A stretch of DNA of 64,000 nt, from contig VAWN01000094.1 in assembly GCA_005885555.1 (NCBI GenBank), forward strand, positions 62,001-126,000, in the 5' to 3' direction. Origin of the DNA: Actinomycetota bacterium. Lineage in GTDB: Bacteria > Actinomycetota > Actinomycetes > Mycobacteriales > Micromonosporaceae. A program made the position numbers and the translations under genes. Every line of letters begins with the position of its first letter. The stretch's first letter is position 1. The notes below the pieces were generated by a model. That model did no database searches, was not told the DNA's origin, and saw only the letters and a program-made list of their open reading frames with translations. Below are positions 7,698-16,222 of this stretch, piece after piece.

Positions 7698-8470
7698 CCG
7701 CCCTCGCCGACGCGACCACGATGTTCGGTCGCGAGCTGAGGCACACCGTGCGGTACCCGTTGATGCTCATCGCCTCGATCGTGTCGCCGGTCGTGTTCCT
7801 GCTGCTGTTCGTCTACGTCCTCGGCGGGCCGATCGGTGGCGGGATCGGCGCCGCGGCACACGGTGCGCCGTACGTCGACTTCCTCGTACCCGGCATCCTC
7901 ATGATGACCGTCGCCGCGGGTACCTCGACCACGTCCATCAACGTGTGCACCGACATGACCGGCGGCATCATCGACCGGTTCCGCACGATGGCGGTCAGCC
8001 GCGGCGCGGTACTGAGCGGGCATGTCGGCGCCAACGTCGCGCGCACGCTGCTCACCACGGCCGCGGTCACCGCGATGGCGCTGCTGGTCGGCTTCCGGCC
8101 GGAGGCCACCGCCGCGGGCTGGCTCGGCGTGGCCGGCATCGTCCTCGCGTTCTCCGTCGCGCTGGCCTGGCTGTCGGTCGCCTTCGGTCTCGTCGCGAAG
8201 ACGGTCGCCGGGGCGAACAGCGCGACCCTGCCGCTGCAGTTCCTGCTGCCGTTCCTGTCCAGCGCCTTCGTACCGGCCGCGGCGATGCCGGCCGGGATCC
8301 GCTGGTTCGCCGAGCACCAGCCGTTCACCGCGGTCGTCGAGAGCCTGCGCGCGCTGCTGGCCGGGCGGCCGGCCGGTACCACCGGATACGTCGCGCTGGC
8401 GTGGTGCGCCGCGATCGCGCTGGCCGGGTACCTGTGGGCGCGGGCGGCGTTCCGGCGCGGTACCCGGTGA
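7694..8470 (+). CDS. DrrB/ABC-2 type exporter permease
   Basis: 258 residues with six hydrophobic segments (the first LMLIASIVSPVVFLLLFVYV) and the ABC-2 layout: a long loop after the first helix (HGAPYVDFLVPGILMM), then DMTGGIIDRFRTM, the coupling region to the ATPase. It forms the membrane half of a multidrug or antibiotic exporter with the preceding ATPase; the two overlap by ATGA. The homology starts at the ATG at 7694. Confidence 0.93.
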   Translation: MTALADATTMFGRELRHTVRYPLMLIASIVSPVVFLLLFVYVLGGPIGGGIGAAAHGAPYVDFLVPGILMMTVAAGTSTTSINVCTDMTGGIIDRFRTMAVSRGAVLSGHVGANVARTLLTTAAVTAMALLVGFRPEATAAGWLGVAGIVLAFSVALAWLSVAFGLVAKTVAGANSATLPLQFLLPFLSSAFVPAAAMPAGIRWFAEHQPFTAVVESLRALLAGRPAGTTGYVALAWCAAIALAGYLWARAAFRRGTR

Positions 8471-8482
8471 GATGATGAAACG

Positions 8483-9190
8483 ATGATCACCATCGGTCAG
8501 CTCGCCAACTACGCGGGCGTGACCATCAAGGCGGTCCGCCACTACCACGAGCGCGGCCTGCTGGCGGAACCGCCGCGCGATGCGTCCGGGTACCGTCGCT
8601 ACAGCGCGGCCCATGCCGTCGACCTGATCAAGATAAAGACGTTGGCCGAGGCGGGGGTACCGCTGGCCCGCATCAAAGAACTGCTGGCCGCGGACCCGGA
8701 CCGGTTCGCGGCGGCGGTCGCCGAGATCGACCGGAACCTGCAGGAGCGGGCCGCGGAGCTGCAGCGTACCCGCGAGCGGATCGCCCGGCTCGGCGCGGGC
8801 GACCGGCTGTTCGTCTCCCCCGAGGTCGCCGACTTCCTCGACCGGCTGCGCGGGATCGGGGTGAGCGAGCGCGGCGTGCGGATGGAGCGCGACATGTGGA
8901 TCCTGCTGCAGTCGGTGTCGCCGGAGCAGGCGGCCGACTGGATCGCCGACAAGCGCGAGGCGATCGGGGATCCCGGGTTCCAGGCGCTGTACGTCGAGTA
9001 CGACGCGGCGTTCGACTGGTCCCCCGACGACCCGCGGCTGTCCGAGCTGGCCGACCGGGCCCGCAGGTGGCTCGCCGGGCGGGGTACCCGGTCGGGACCG
9101 GCGCCGGATCCCACCGTCATCCGGCTGGTCGCGACCGCGACCGGCGTCTCGCCCGCCTGGGACCGGCTCGCCGAAATCGCGCGGCGTTAA
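8483..9190 (+). CDS. MerR-family regulator of the exporter operon
   Basis: 235 residues. An N-terminal winged helix (MITIGQLANYAGVTIKAVRH, then SGYRRYSAAHAVDLIKIKTL) is followed by a coiled-coil dimer helix (EIDRNLQERAAELQRTRERI) and a roughly 110-residue helical effector domain resembling drug-binding TipAS-like domains. It starts 12 bp after the permease and is the third gene of the operon, so it should activate its own promoter at 6739-6770. Its TAA shares bases with the TAA of the convergent esterase gene (GTTAAC). Confidence 0.92.
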   Translation: MITIGQLANYAGVTIKAVRHYHERGLLAEPPRDASGYRRYSAAHAVDLIKIKTLAEAGVPLARIKELLAADPDRFAAAVAEIDRNLQERAAELQRTRERIARLGAGDRLFVSPEVADFLDRLRGIGVSERGVRMERDMWILLQSVSPEQAADWIADKREAIGDPGFQALYVEYDAAFDWSPDDPRLSELADRARRWLAGRGTRSGPAPDPTVIRLVATATGVSPAWDRLAEIARR

Positions 9191-10296
9191 CGGCGCGGGC
9201 CGATCGCCCAGGACAGTGCGTCGCCCAGCCGGTCGCGCCAGTTGCCCCAGGTGTGGCCGTCCCAGGCCTCGACGTAGCGCAATTCGGTACCGGTGGAGCG
9301 GAACACCGGCAGCATCGCGCGGTTGCGCACGATCAGCGGCTCGTACCGGCCGCAGCTGACGAACAGCCGGTCGGTGACCCGGGCCGGCTCGCGGCGGTAC
9401 CGGTTGACGAACTCGACGATCGGGTCGAACAGCGGGCCACCGCCGTGGTCGCCGACCCCGTCGGTGAACACCAGCGAGCCGGACAGCAGCGCCAGCGACG
9501 AGAACCGGCCCGGTGCGCGGACCGCCGCGGACAGCGCGGCGATCGCGCCGAAGCTGGCACCGAGCAGGCTGCATTCACCGGTCAGCGGGTAGAAGTCGGC
9601 GAGCCGGGGCAGCAGTTCGTCGGCGAGGAACCGGGCGTGCTCCGGCGAGTCGGCGTACTCGGTCAGCCGGTCCTTCGGGTGCAGGAACACCGCCACGGTC
9701 GGGGCGAGGTCGCCGCGGTGGATGAGGTTGTCCAGCACCGTCTTCGCCGCGGCGTACTGCAGGAAGTCGGGGCCGTCGTGGACCACGAGCAGCGGGTACC
9801 GCGCGGCGCCGGAGAACCCCGCCGGCTGGTACACCGTGATCGTGCAGTCCCGGCCCAGCGCCGGGCTGTACCCGATGAGCTCGGTCAGCTCCCCCTGCGG
9901 CGCCGCCGGGTCGGGCTGCGTCCAGCCTGGCGTGGTGTAGCCGTGCGCGAAGCACAGCGACGTGGCGCCGAACGGGCTGTACGCGTGGTGCCGGTTCAGC
10001 GGGTCGTTGCACCACTCGACGTGGTCGCCGCGGCGGACCTGGAACTGGTACTCCAGCCGGGAACCGTCGGGCACCGACAGCACGAGGTACCACAGGTCGC
10101 TGTGCGGCAACCGGTGCAGCGGCAGCAGGCCGGGCAGGCCGACGATCCGCTGCGCCAGGTGCACCTCGTCGGCCTCGCCGCGGTACACGAACGTGCAGGT
10201 GCGGCTCTCGACGACGGGTACCTCGTGCTCGGCCAGGAAACGGTCGACATCGATCGGCTGCTCCCGGCGCAGCCGATCGATCGCGAGCTCGTTCAC
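9187..10296 (-). CDS. Fes-like esterase with N-terminal beta-sandwich
   Basis: 369 residues. An N-terminal Ig/CBM48-like domain (about 20-150, with RLEYQFQVRRGDHVEWCNDP) precedes an esterase-D/enterochelin-esterase alpha/beta hydrolase domain. The nucleophile elbow is LLGASFGAIAAL and the catalytic histidine is in EAWDGHTWGNWRD. Fes-type enzymes cleave siderophore or other ester and amide-like bonds. The GTG at 10296 overlaps the TGA of the upstream ATP-grasp gene (GTGA), so the two are co-translated; this ties the hydrolase to the product of the ATP-grasp pathway. The frame is open further upstream but only as antisense of the ligase gene. Confidence 0.85.
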   Translation of the reverse strand: MNELAIDRLRREQPIDVDRFLAEHEVPVVESRTCTFVYRGEADEVHLAQRIVGLPGLLPLHRLPHSDLWYLVLSVPDGSRLEYQFQVRRGDHVEWCNDPLNRHHAYSPFGATSLCFAHGYTTPGWTQPDPAAPQGELTELIGYSPALGRDCTITVYQPAGFSGAARYPLLVVHDGPDFLQYAAAKTVLDNLIHRGDLAPTVAVFLHPKDRLTEYADSPEHARFLADELLPRLADFYPLTGECSLLGASFGAIAALSAAVRAPGRFSSLALLSGSLVFTDGVGDHGGGPLFDPIVEFVNRYRREPARVTDRLFVSCGRYEPLIVRNRAMLPVFRSTGTELRYVEAWDGHTWGNWRDRLGDALSWAIGPRR

Positions 10297-11516
10297 GCGG
10301 CATACACGTGCACGGTCCGCCCCACGTCGTCCAGCAGTCCGCGCAGCGTGTCGTAGTCGGGATGGCGCATCCGCACGTAGGCGTTGGCCATGTACCCCGC
10401 CTCGACCGGCTGGGTCGGCGTGCCCGGCTCGGGCAGGTGCGCGTCGATCACCCACTCGCCGGAGCGCGCCTGGATGTCGTCGACGCCGGAGTACCCGGTG
10501 ATGCGCCCGTCCCGCTCCGGGCGCAGCGCGACGATGCCGGCCGCGAACCGCCGCGACGGCCGCGCCCCGATGTGGTGGTGCACGATCGCGTTGGCCCACT
10601 CGCGGTACACGTCGAGGTCGTTGCCGGCCGAGTACAGGTCCCACGCGCCGACGCCGGGCGGGCGGCAGCCGATCTCGGAGAACTTCAGCCCCTTGGGCCC
10701 GAAGAACCATTCCATGTGCGTGGCGCTGGTGCCGATGCCCAGCGCCGCGTTGACCTGGGCGCCGAGCTCGCGCAGCTGCCCGTAGTCGGCGGCCGAGTCG
10801 ACCCGGTTGGTCGCGATGAACTGCGGCGAGATCCACCGGGTGCGCATCGCGTCGAGCACGTTCGGGAAGTAGTGCGACACGAAGTCCAGCGACGGCTGCC
10901 CGTCGATGGAGACCGTGTCGTAGAAGCCCTCGTGGCCCTCGACGAACTCTTCGACCGCGATCGATTCGATGCCCTGCCCGCCGAACCGGCCGAGGGCGGC
11001 GTCCAGCTCACCGGGGTTGTCGACCCGGGTGGTGTCCAGCGCGCCCGCTCCGGTGCGCGGCTTGAGAATCAGCGGGTACCCGATCGCGTCGGCGAACGCC
11101 CGCACCTCGGCGGCGGTGTGCGCGGCGGTCGAGGCGGCCGTGGGTACCCCGGCGGCGCGCAGCGCCTCCTTCATCGACGGCTTGTCCCGGCACAGCCAGG
11201 CGGTGCGCACCGAGGTACCCGGAATGGTGCAGTTCTCCCGGACCTGCGCGGCGGCCAGGGTGTGCGCCTCGATCGTGGCTTCGAGCCGGTCCACCCAGAC
11301 CTTGTCCTGGATCCACCGGACCGCGTCGGTCATGACGCCCACATCGACCACCGTCGGTACCTGGTGGTAGTGCGTCATCCAGCTCCTGAGCTGGTCGTCG
11401 AGCGCATCCTGATGACGCTCGCCGATCCCTATCACGGTCGCCCCGACCTCCGCCAGCGCACGTACGAAGTGCCGCTGCGTCGGTGGGAACGCCGGCTCGA
11501 CGAATACTATGTTCAC
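10293..11516 (-). CDS. ATP-grasp ligase A
   Basis: 407 residues with the carboxylate-amine ligase form of the ATP-grasp fold: a pre-ATP Rossmann-like domain (MNIVFVEPAFPPTQ, then ATVIGIGER), the central ATP-binding region (LCRDKPSMKEALRAAGVPTA, GYPLILKPRTGAGALDT) and the metal/ATP site (THMEWFFGPKG, FSEIGCRPPG). The usual E-x-N-x-R metal motif reads E-I-G-C-R here. Such enzymes activate a carboxylate as acyl phosphate and join it to an amine or thiol. The GTG start is 6 nt after a TAGCAT -10 box (leaderless). It heads a two-gene operon with the esterase and is divergent from two paralogues. Confidence 0.9.
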   Translation of the reverse strand: MNIVFVEPAFPPTQRHFVRALAEVGATVIGIGERHQDALDDQLRSWMTHYHQVPTVVDVGVMTDAVRWIQDKVWVDRLEATIEAHTLAAAQVRENCTIPGTSVRTAWLCRDKPSMKEALRAAGVPTAASTAAHTAAEVRAFADAIGYPLILKPRTGAGALDTTRVDNPGELDAALGRFGGQGIESIAVEEFVEGHEGFYDTVSIDGQPSLDFVSHYFPNVLDAMRTRWISPQFIATNRVDSAADYGQLRELGAQVNAALGIGTSATHMEWFFGPKGLKFSEIGCRPPGVGAWDLYSAGNDLDVYREWANAIVHHHIGARPSRRFAAGIVALRPERDGRITGYSGVDDIQARSGEWVIDAHLPEPGTPTQPVEAGYMANAYVRMRHPDYDTLRGLLDDVGRTVHVYAA

Positions 11517-11551
11517 ATCGACATGCTAGCCGGGGGCGGTACCGTCTTCCT
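11517..11551. promoter_or_regulatory. Compact divergent leaderless promoters of the ATP-grasp operons
   Basis: Only 35 bp separate two divergent GTG starts. On the minus strand TAGCAT (11528-11523) is followed by exactly 6 nt and GTG; on the plus strand TACCGT (11540-11545) is followed by exactly 6 nt and GTG. The two -10 boxes therefore lie between the genes without room for ribosome binding sites, and the two operons must compete for, or share, the same control region. Confidence 0.7.
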
Positions 11552-12781
11552 GTGGTCGTTGCTGCATTCGTCGCCCCGTTCCTGTTGGAAGCCACCACGC
11601 GCTTCGTCGCGACCGCGGCCCGGGTGCCCGGTGTCCGGCTGGCCGTCATCACCTCGACCCCGGCTGAGCAGCTGCCGCCGGTGCTCAAGGAGCACCTCGA
11701 CGGGCACTGGCGGGTCGACGACGCGCTCGACCCGCGGCAGATCGCCGAGGCGGTCGCCGGGCTCAGCCGCCAGATGGGCCGGGTGGAGCGGCTCATCGGC
11801 GCGCTGGAACAGCTTCAGGTGCCGCTGGCGCAGGTCCGCGAGGCGCTGGGCATCGAAGGGATGGACGTGCAGACCGCCCGCAACGTCCGCGACAAGGCGC
11901 GGATGAAGACGGTGCTGCGGGAGGCGGGGGTACCGTGCGCGCGTCACCAGCTGGTGTCCAGCGCGCACGAGGCGCTGGGGTTCGCCGAGGCGGTCGGTTT
12001 CCCGCTCGTCGCGAAGCCGCCGGCCGGTGCCGGTGCGCTGGCGACGTACCGCCTGGACGACATCGGTGCGCTGCGCGCCTGGCTCGACGCGATCCCGCCG
12101 CGCGCCGACGCGCCCGGCCTGCTGGAGGAGTTCCTCGTCGGCGAGGAACACACGTTCGACAGCGTCACGGTCGGCGGCGACACGGTGTTCTCGTCGGTGT
12201 CGGACTACCTGCCGCCGCCGCTGGAGGTGCTGCGCACCCCGTGGATCCAGTGGACCGTGCTGCTGCCGCGGGAGATGGACGATCCGCGCTACGACGGGAT
12301 CCGGCAGGTCGGTCCGGCGGCGTTGCGGGCGCTCGGGGTACGGGACGCGTTGACGCACATGGAGTGGTTCCGCCGGCCGGACGGGTCGGTCGCGGTGTCC
12401 GAGGTCGGTGCCCGGCCGCCCGGCGCGCAGATCACCGCGATGCTCGGGTACGTGCATGACGTGGACTTCTACCAGGTCTGGTGCGACCTGGTGCTGCGCG
12501 GCTCGTTCACCCCGCTGGAACGGAAGTACGCCGCGGGTACGGCCTACCTGCGCGGCATGGGGCGCGGTCGGGTGCGCGCGGTGCACGGGGTGGAGGAACT
12601 GCAACGCGACCTCGGTCACCTCGTGGTGGAGGCGAAGCTGCCGCAGCCGGGGCAGCCGGCCTCGTCCAGTTACGAGGGCGAGGGGTACGTGATCGTCCGT
12701 GACCCGCGCACCGACGTGGTACGGGAGGCGCTGCGCCGCATCGTGAGCGGGATCCGCATCGAACTTGTGGAGGCGCAGTGA
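11552..12781 (+). CDS. ATP-grasp ligase B
   Basis: 409 residues from the GTG at 11552, chosen because TACCGT lies 6 nt upstream and the length then matches its paralogue; the frame is open to 11483. ATP-binding region: VRDKARMKTVLREAGVPCAR, GFPLVAKPPAGAGALATY; metal site: THMEWFRRPDGS, VSEVGARPPG. The aspartate/asparagine normally in E-x-N-x-R is again replaced (E-V-G-A-R). It is paralogous to ligases A and C across the whole length. First gene of the plus-strand operon; a 94-bp gap with an inverted repeat separates it from ligase C. Substrates unknown. Confidence 0.9.
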   Translation: MVVAAFVAPFLLEATTRFVATAARVPGVRLAVITSTPAEQLPPVLKEHLDGHWRVDDALDPRQIAEAVAGLSRQMGRVERLIGALEQLQVPLAQVREALGIEGMDVQTARNVRDKARMKTVLREAGVPCARHQLVSSAHEALGFAEAVGFPLVAKPPAGAGALATYRLDDIGALRAWLDAIPPRADAPGLLEEFLVGEEHTFDSVTVGGDTVFSSVSDYLPPPLEVLRTPWIQWTVLLPREMDDPRYDGIRQVGPAALRALGVRDALTHMEWFRRPDGSVAVSEVGARPPGAQITAMLGYVHDVDFYQVWCDLVLRGSFTPLERKYAAGTAYLRGMGRGRVRAVHGVEELQRDLGHLVVEAKLPQPGQPASSSYEGEGYVIVRDPRTDVVREALRRIVSGIRIELVEAQ

Positions 12782-12786
12782 GCGTA

Positions 12787-12855
12787 GTGAGGCGCGGCGG
12801 CGCCTGGACCGAGGAGCGCAGCGACGAGGGAAGGCGGCGCACCAAAGCGCCTCAC
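12787..12855. repeat. Hairpin-forming intergenic element inside the ATP-grasp operon
   Basis: Arms GTGAGGCGC (12787-12795) and GCGCCTCAC (12847-12855) flank a purine-rich core that includes GAGCGCAGCGACGAG and GGCGCGGCGGCGCC. Sequences of the GAGCGCAGCGA type recur between genes in high-GC actinomycetes. It could be an intercistronic processing or attenuation element, or a decayed REP-like repeat. Confidence 0.5.
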
Positions 12856-12875
12856 GGAGCGAACCGGGGTTCGAG

Positions 12876-14063
12876 ATGACAACGGTCGTCATGCTGTCGC
12901 CGGGGTATCCGGCCGAGATGGCGTACTTCACCCGGGGCCTCGCCGCCGCCGGGGCGCGGGTGATCGGGGTCGGCGACCAGCCGCCGTCCGCGCTGCCGGC
13001 CGCGGCACGCGAGGCGCTGGCCCACTACGAGCACGTGTCGCTCAGCGACGAGGGCGCGGTGCTCGCGGCGCTGCACGGGCTGCGCCAGCACGCCCAGATT
13101 GACCAGGTCGAATGCCTGTGGGAGCCGTACATGATCCTCGCGGCGCGCATCCGCGAGGTGTTCGGCCTTCCCGGGCTCACCGTGGCGCAGACGGTACCGT
13201 TCCGCGACAAGGAACGCATGAAGCAGGCCATCGACGCGGCCGGTATCCGTACCCCGCGGCACGCCAGCACGACGACCGTGGCCGGTGTGTGGGAGGCGGC
13301 CGAGCGGATCGGGTACCCGCTGATCGTCAAGCCGATCGCCGGAGCCGGCTCGGCCGACACCTACCGGGTCGACTCGGCAACCGAGCTGGCCGAGGTGCTC
13401 CCGTTCCTGCGCCACGTCCCGGAGGTCAGCGTCGAGGAGTTCGTCGACGGCGAGGAGTTCACCTACGACACCGTCTGCGCGGGCGGCGAGGTGCTGTTCG
13501 AGAACATGCTGTGGTACCGGCCGCGCCCGCTGCAGATGAAGATGCACGAGTGGATCAGCCCGGTGTCCATCGCGCTGCGCGACATCTCCGTGCCGCACCT
13601 GGCGGCCGGGCGCACGATGGGCCGGGAAGTCATTGCGGCGCTTGGCTTCCAGACCGGCTTCACGCACATGGAGTGGTACCGCAAGGCCGACGGCGAGGCG
13701 GTCTTCGGCGAGATCGGCGCACGGGTCGCCGGGGCGCGGATCGCCGACCTCATCAACTACGCCACCGACGGCGACGTGTACGCCGGATGGGCCGAAGCGG
13801 TGGTGCACGGCCGGATGTCGCGGCCGCTGGAACGGCGGTACAACGCGGGCATCGTCTTCAAGCGCGCGCAGGGCGCCGGCCGGATCACCCACGTCGAGGG
13901 CCTGCAGAAGCTGCTCGGCGAGTACGGCGACCACGTGGTCGTGGTCGACCTGCTGCCGGTCGGCGCACCGCGGCGCGACTGGCGGGCCACGCTCATCAGC
14001 GACGGCACCATCGTCGTGCGCCACCCCGAACTCCAGCCGCTCATCGAGATGACCGACCGGTGA
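12876..14063 (+). CDS. ATP-grasp ligase C
   Basis: 395 residues from the ATG at 12876; in-frame sequence upstream of it is the intergenic hairpin element and has no homology to the paralogues. ATP-grasp motifs: FRDKERMKQAIDAAGIRTPR, GYPLIVKPIAGAGSADTY, EEFVDGEEFTYDT, THMEWYRKADGE, FGEIGARVAG. Unlike A and B the last motif has V-A in place of P-P after the arginine, so the active site has diverged and a different substrate is likely. Its TGA overlaps the GTG of the M20 gene (GTGA), indicating coupled translation of ligase and peptidase. Confidence 0.9.
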   Translation: MTTVVMLSPGYPAEMAYFTRGLAAAGARVIGVGDQPPSALPAAAREALAHYEHVSLSDEGAVLAALHGLRQHAQIDQVECLWEPYMILAARIREVFGLPGLTVAQTVPFRDKERMKQAIDAAGIRTPRHASTTTVAGVWEAAERIGYPLIVKPIAGAGSADTYRVDSATELAEVLPFLRHVPEVSVEEFVDGEEFTYDTVCAGGEVLFENMLWYRPRPLQMKMHEWISPVSIALRDISVPHLAAGRTMGREVIAALGFQTGFTHMEWYRKADGEAVFGEIGARVAGARIADLINYATDGDVYAGWAEAVVHGRMSRPLERRYNAGIVFKRAQGAGRITHVEGLQKLLGEYGDHVVVVDLLPVGAPRRDWRATLISDGTIVVRHPELQPLIEMTDR

Positions 14064-15346
14064 CGGACCTGGCCTCCCTGGTCCGGATCCCGTCGGTGTC
14101 CGCGGACGAGTCCGCCGCCGACGCGATGGACCGCAGCGCGGCCGCGGTCGCCGCGCTGTTCGCCGACACCTGCCTCACCGAGGTCGAGGTGGTCCGCGCC
14201 GACGACGGCCTGCCGGCGGTGCTCGGCCACCGGCCGGCGCCGGCCGGCGCGCCGACCGTGCTGCTGTACGCGCACCACGACGTGCAGCCGGCGGGCGAGC
14301 GCGCGGACTGGGACACCGACCCGTTCGAACCGGTCGAGCGCGACGGCCGGCTGTTCGGCCGCGGCGCCGCCGACGACAAGGCCGGCATCGCGCTGCATCT
14401 GGCCGCGTTGCGGGCGCTGGGCGACGATCCCGGCGTCGGCGTAACGGTGCTCATCGACGGCGAGGAGGAGATCGGGTCGCCGACGCTTGCGGCGCTCCTC
14501 GACCGGTACGGCGACCGGCTCGCCGCCGACGTGTTCGTGCTCGCCGACTCGACGAACTGGCGGATCGGGGTACCGGCGCTGACGACCTCGTTGCGCGGCG
14601 GCGTGAACGTCGTGGTGGACGTGCTGACGCTGGAACATGCGGTACACAACGGGGTGTACGGCGGCGTGGTACCCGACGCGCTGACCGCCCTCGCCCGGTT
14701 GCTCGCCACGCTGCACGACGAGAACGGTGACGTGGCGGTCGACGGGCTCGTCCGCGGGCCGGCCGACCCGCTCGACCTCACCGAGGAGCAACTGCGTACC
14801 GACGCCGGACTGCTCTACGGGGTACAGCTGATCGGCACCGGGCCGCTCACCGCGCGGATGTGGACCCGGCCGGCGATCTCGGTGATCGGCATCGACGCGC
14901 CGGCGGTCGACGGCGCCGCGATGACGCTGGTACCCCGGGCGAGCGCGAAGCTCACCCTACGGGTCGCGCCCGGCGACGACGCGGACGCCGCGGCCGAGGC
15001 GCTGGTCGAGCACCTGCACGAGAACGCGCCGTGGGGCGCCGTGGTGGTGACCGACGTCGGTAAGTCGGTTCAGCCGGTCCGGGTACGCACCGACGGTCCG
15101 GCGTACGCGGCGGCGCGGGCGGCGCTGCGCGAGGCGTGGGGCACCGCCCCGGTCGACACCGGCGTCGGCGGATCGATCGACTTCGTCCGGGTACTGGCGC
15201 AGCGGTTCCCCGACGCCGAGATCCTCATCACCGGCGTCGAGGACCCGGACACCCGGGCACACAGCGCGAACGAGAGCCTGCACCTGGCCGAGTTCGAGCG
15301 CGCCTGCCTGGCCGAAGCGCTACTGCTGCGGAGCCTCGCGCCATGA
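14060..15346 (+). CDS. M20-family metallopeptidase (dipeptidase-like)
   Basis: 428 residues. Di-zinc ligands are visible: YAHHDVQPAG (first His), GRGAADDKAG (bridging Asp), IDGEEEIGSP (catalytic Glu and ligand), LADSTNW (Asp ligand) and DTRAHSANE (C-terminal His). The insert between residues about 185 and 300 is the lid/dimerisation domain. The family hydrolyses dipeptides such as carnosine, or acyl-amino acids. Encoded directly after ligase C with a GTGA overlap, it may trim, recycle or detoxify the amide made by the ligases (inference). Confidence 0.92.
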   Translation: MTDLASLVRIPSVSADESAADAMDRSAAAVAALFADTCLTEVEVVRADDGLPAVLGHRPAPAGAPTVLLYAHHDVQPAGERADWDTDPFEPVERDGRLFGRGAADDKAGIALHLAALRALGDDPGVGVTVLIDGEEEIGSPTLAALLDRYGDRLAADVFVLADSTNWRIGVPALTTSLRGGVNVVVDVLTLEHAVHNGVYGGVVPDALTALARLLATLHDENGDVAVDGLVRGPADPLDLTEEQLRTDAGLLYGVQLIGTGPLTARMWTRPAISVIGIDAPAVDGAAMTLVPRASAKLTLRVAPGDDADAAAEALVEHLHENAPWGAVVVTDVGKSVQPVRVRTDGPAYAAARAALREAWGTAPVDTGVGGSIDFVRVLAQRFPDAEILITGVEDPDTRAHSANESLHLAEFERACLAEALLLRSLAP

Positions 15347-15771
15347 GTGAGCAGAGCCGCTTCACCCCGGACGAGTGGCAGACGCTGCAGTTCGCGCCGT
15401 TCTGGATTTTCAGCGCGGTGCTCGGCTCCTACCGCAACTACGACCCGCTGGACCACGCCGCGTTCTCGCGTTCGCTGCAGACCGCCGCCGCGAGCCCGGG
15501 CCGGCTGGTGCGGGAGGTCCTCGACTCGGTGACCACCGAGCACGACCGGATCAGCGAGAGCTTCGCGGCCGACGACCGTACCATCGGCCGCGGCCTGTGC
15601 GCCGTGGCGACCGTGCTGAACCGGGCGCCGCGTGACGAGGCGGAACTGTTCAAGGAGATGCTCATCTCGGGTGTCGGGGCCGGTGTCGCGCGCGCCAGGG
15701 GACGGTACGGCATTGTGATGAGCGAGGACGACAGCAAGACCCTGGAACTGGTCGCGCAGTTCCTCACCTGA
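15343..15771 (+). CDS. Unknown 142-aa protein, last gene of the ATP-grasp operon
   Basis: No recognised family. It is soluble, probably all-helical, with a conserved-looking start (FTPDEWQTLQFAPFWIFSAV), LDHAAFSRSLQTA, and a Gly-rich stretch (LISGVGAGVARARGRYGIVM) before an acidic C-terminal helix. No signal peptide or membrane helix. Its ATG overlaps the stop of the M20 gene (ATGA), so its supply is tied to that enzyme; a role as a small partner or carrier in the pathway is only a guess. Confidence 0.75.
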   Translation: MSEQSRFTPDEWQTLQFAPFWIFSAVLGSYRNYDPLDHAAFSRSLQTAAASPGRLVREVLDSVTTEHDRISESFAADDRTIGRGLCAVATVLNRAPRDEAELFKEMLISGVGAGVARARGRYGIVMSEDDSKTLELVAQFLT

Positions 15772-15821
15772 CTACCGGCCCAGGCGGTTGACCGGCAGCT
15801 TCGGGGTGCGAGGATCAGCGG

Positions 15822-16199
15822 GTGCCGGGTAAGGCGCTTCGGGAGTACCGGGTGCGCCTCGCCCTGTCCCAGGAGGAGCTGGCCCGTGCCGCCGGCCTGG
15901 ATGTGCCAGACCATCAACAACATCGAGGCCGGCCGGACCCGGCCGCGGGCGTCGACGATGGGCCTTGCTCGCCCGCGCGCTGGGCCTGCGCGAGGACGAG
16001 CTACGGTGCGTGGCCGTCGAGGGTACCGGTGCCTCCGCCCGGCCCGGGCGGCCGACCGGTACCGGCGCAGTTGCCGGTGGACGTGCCGAGCTTTGTCGGG
16101 CGCGCCGACCACCTCGCCCGGCTCGACGCGGTACTCGCCGGGCCGGCCTCGACCGGGGTCGTCATCACGGTGCTGTCGGGTACCGCCGGCGTGGGCAAG
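15822..16199 (+). pseudogene. 5' remnant of an HTH/NB-ARC regulator (frameshifted)
   Basis: Starts GTG with REYRVRLALSQEELARAAGL (HTH_3), but the second half of the helix-turn-helix (QTINNIEAGRTRPRAST) is in another frame and LARALGLREDELR in the third. PSFVGRADHLARLDAVLAG and VLSGTAGVGK, the start of an NB-ARC ATPase, are back in the first frame. At least three frameshifts therefore exist. Homology stops inside the Walker A motif at the boundary of the inserted segment; the remaining domains appear again after 20155. Confidence 0.8.
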
Positions 16200-16222
16200 C
16201 CCAACCCGGGGTTGTGGCACAC
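16200..16222 (+). repeat. Left terminal inverted repeat (candidate)
   Basis: Begins CCCAACCCGGGG and ends TTGTGGCACAC. Compared with the reverse complement of the right end (CCCAGACCCCGG then ATTGTGACACAC) it matches at about 19 of 23 positions with one gap. Confidence 0.5.

Noticed and set aside
7178-9574. 798-codon minus-strand open frame across the exporter operon and esterase end
   Set aside because: Shadow of real genes in other frames; no homology, no start signal.
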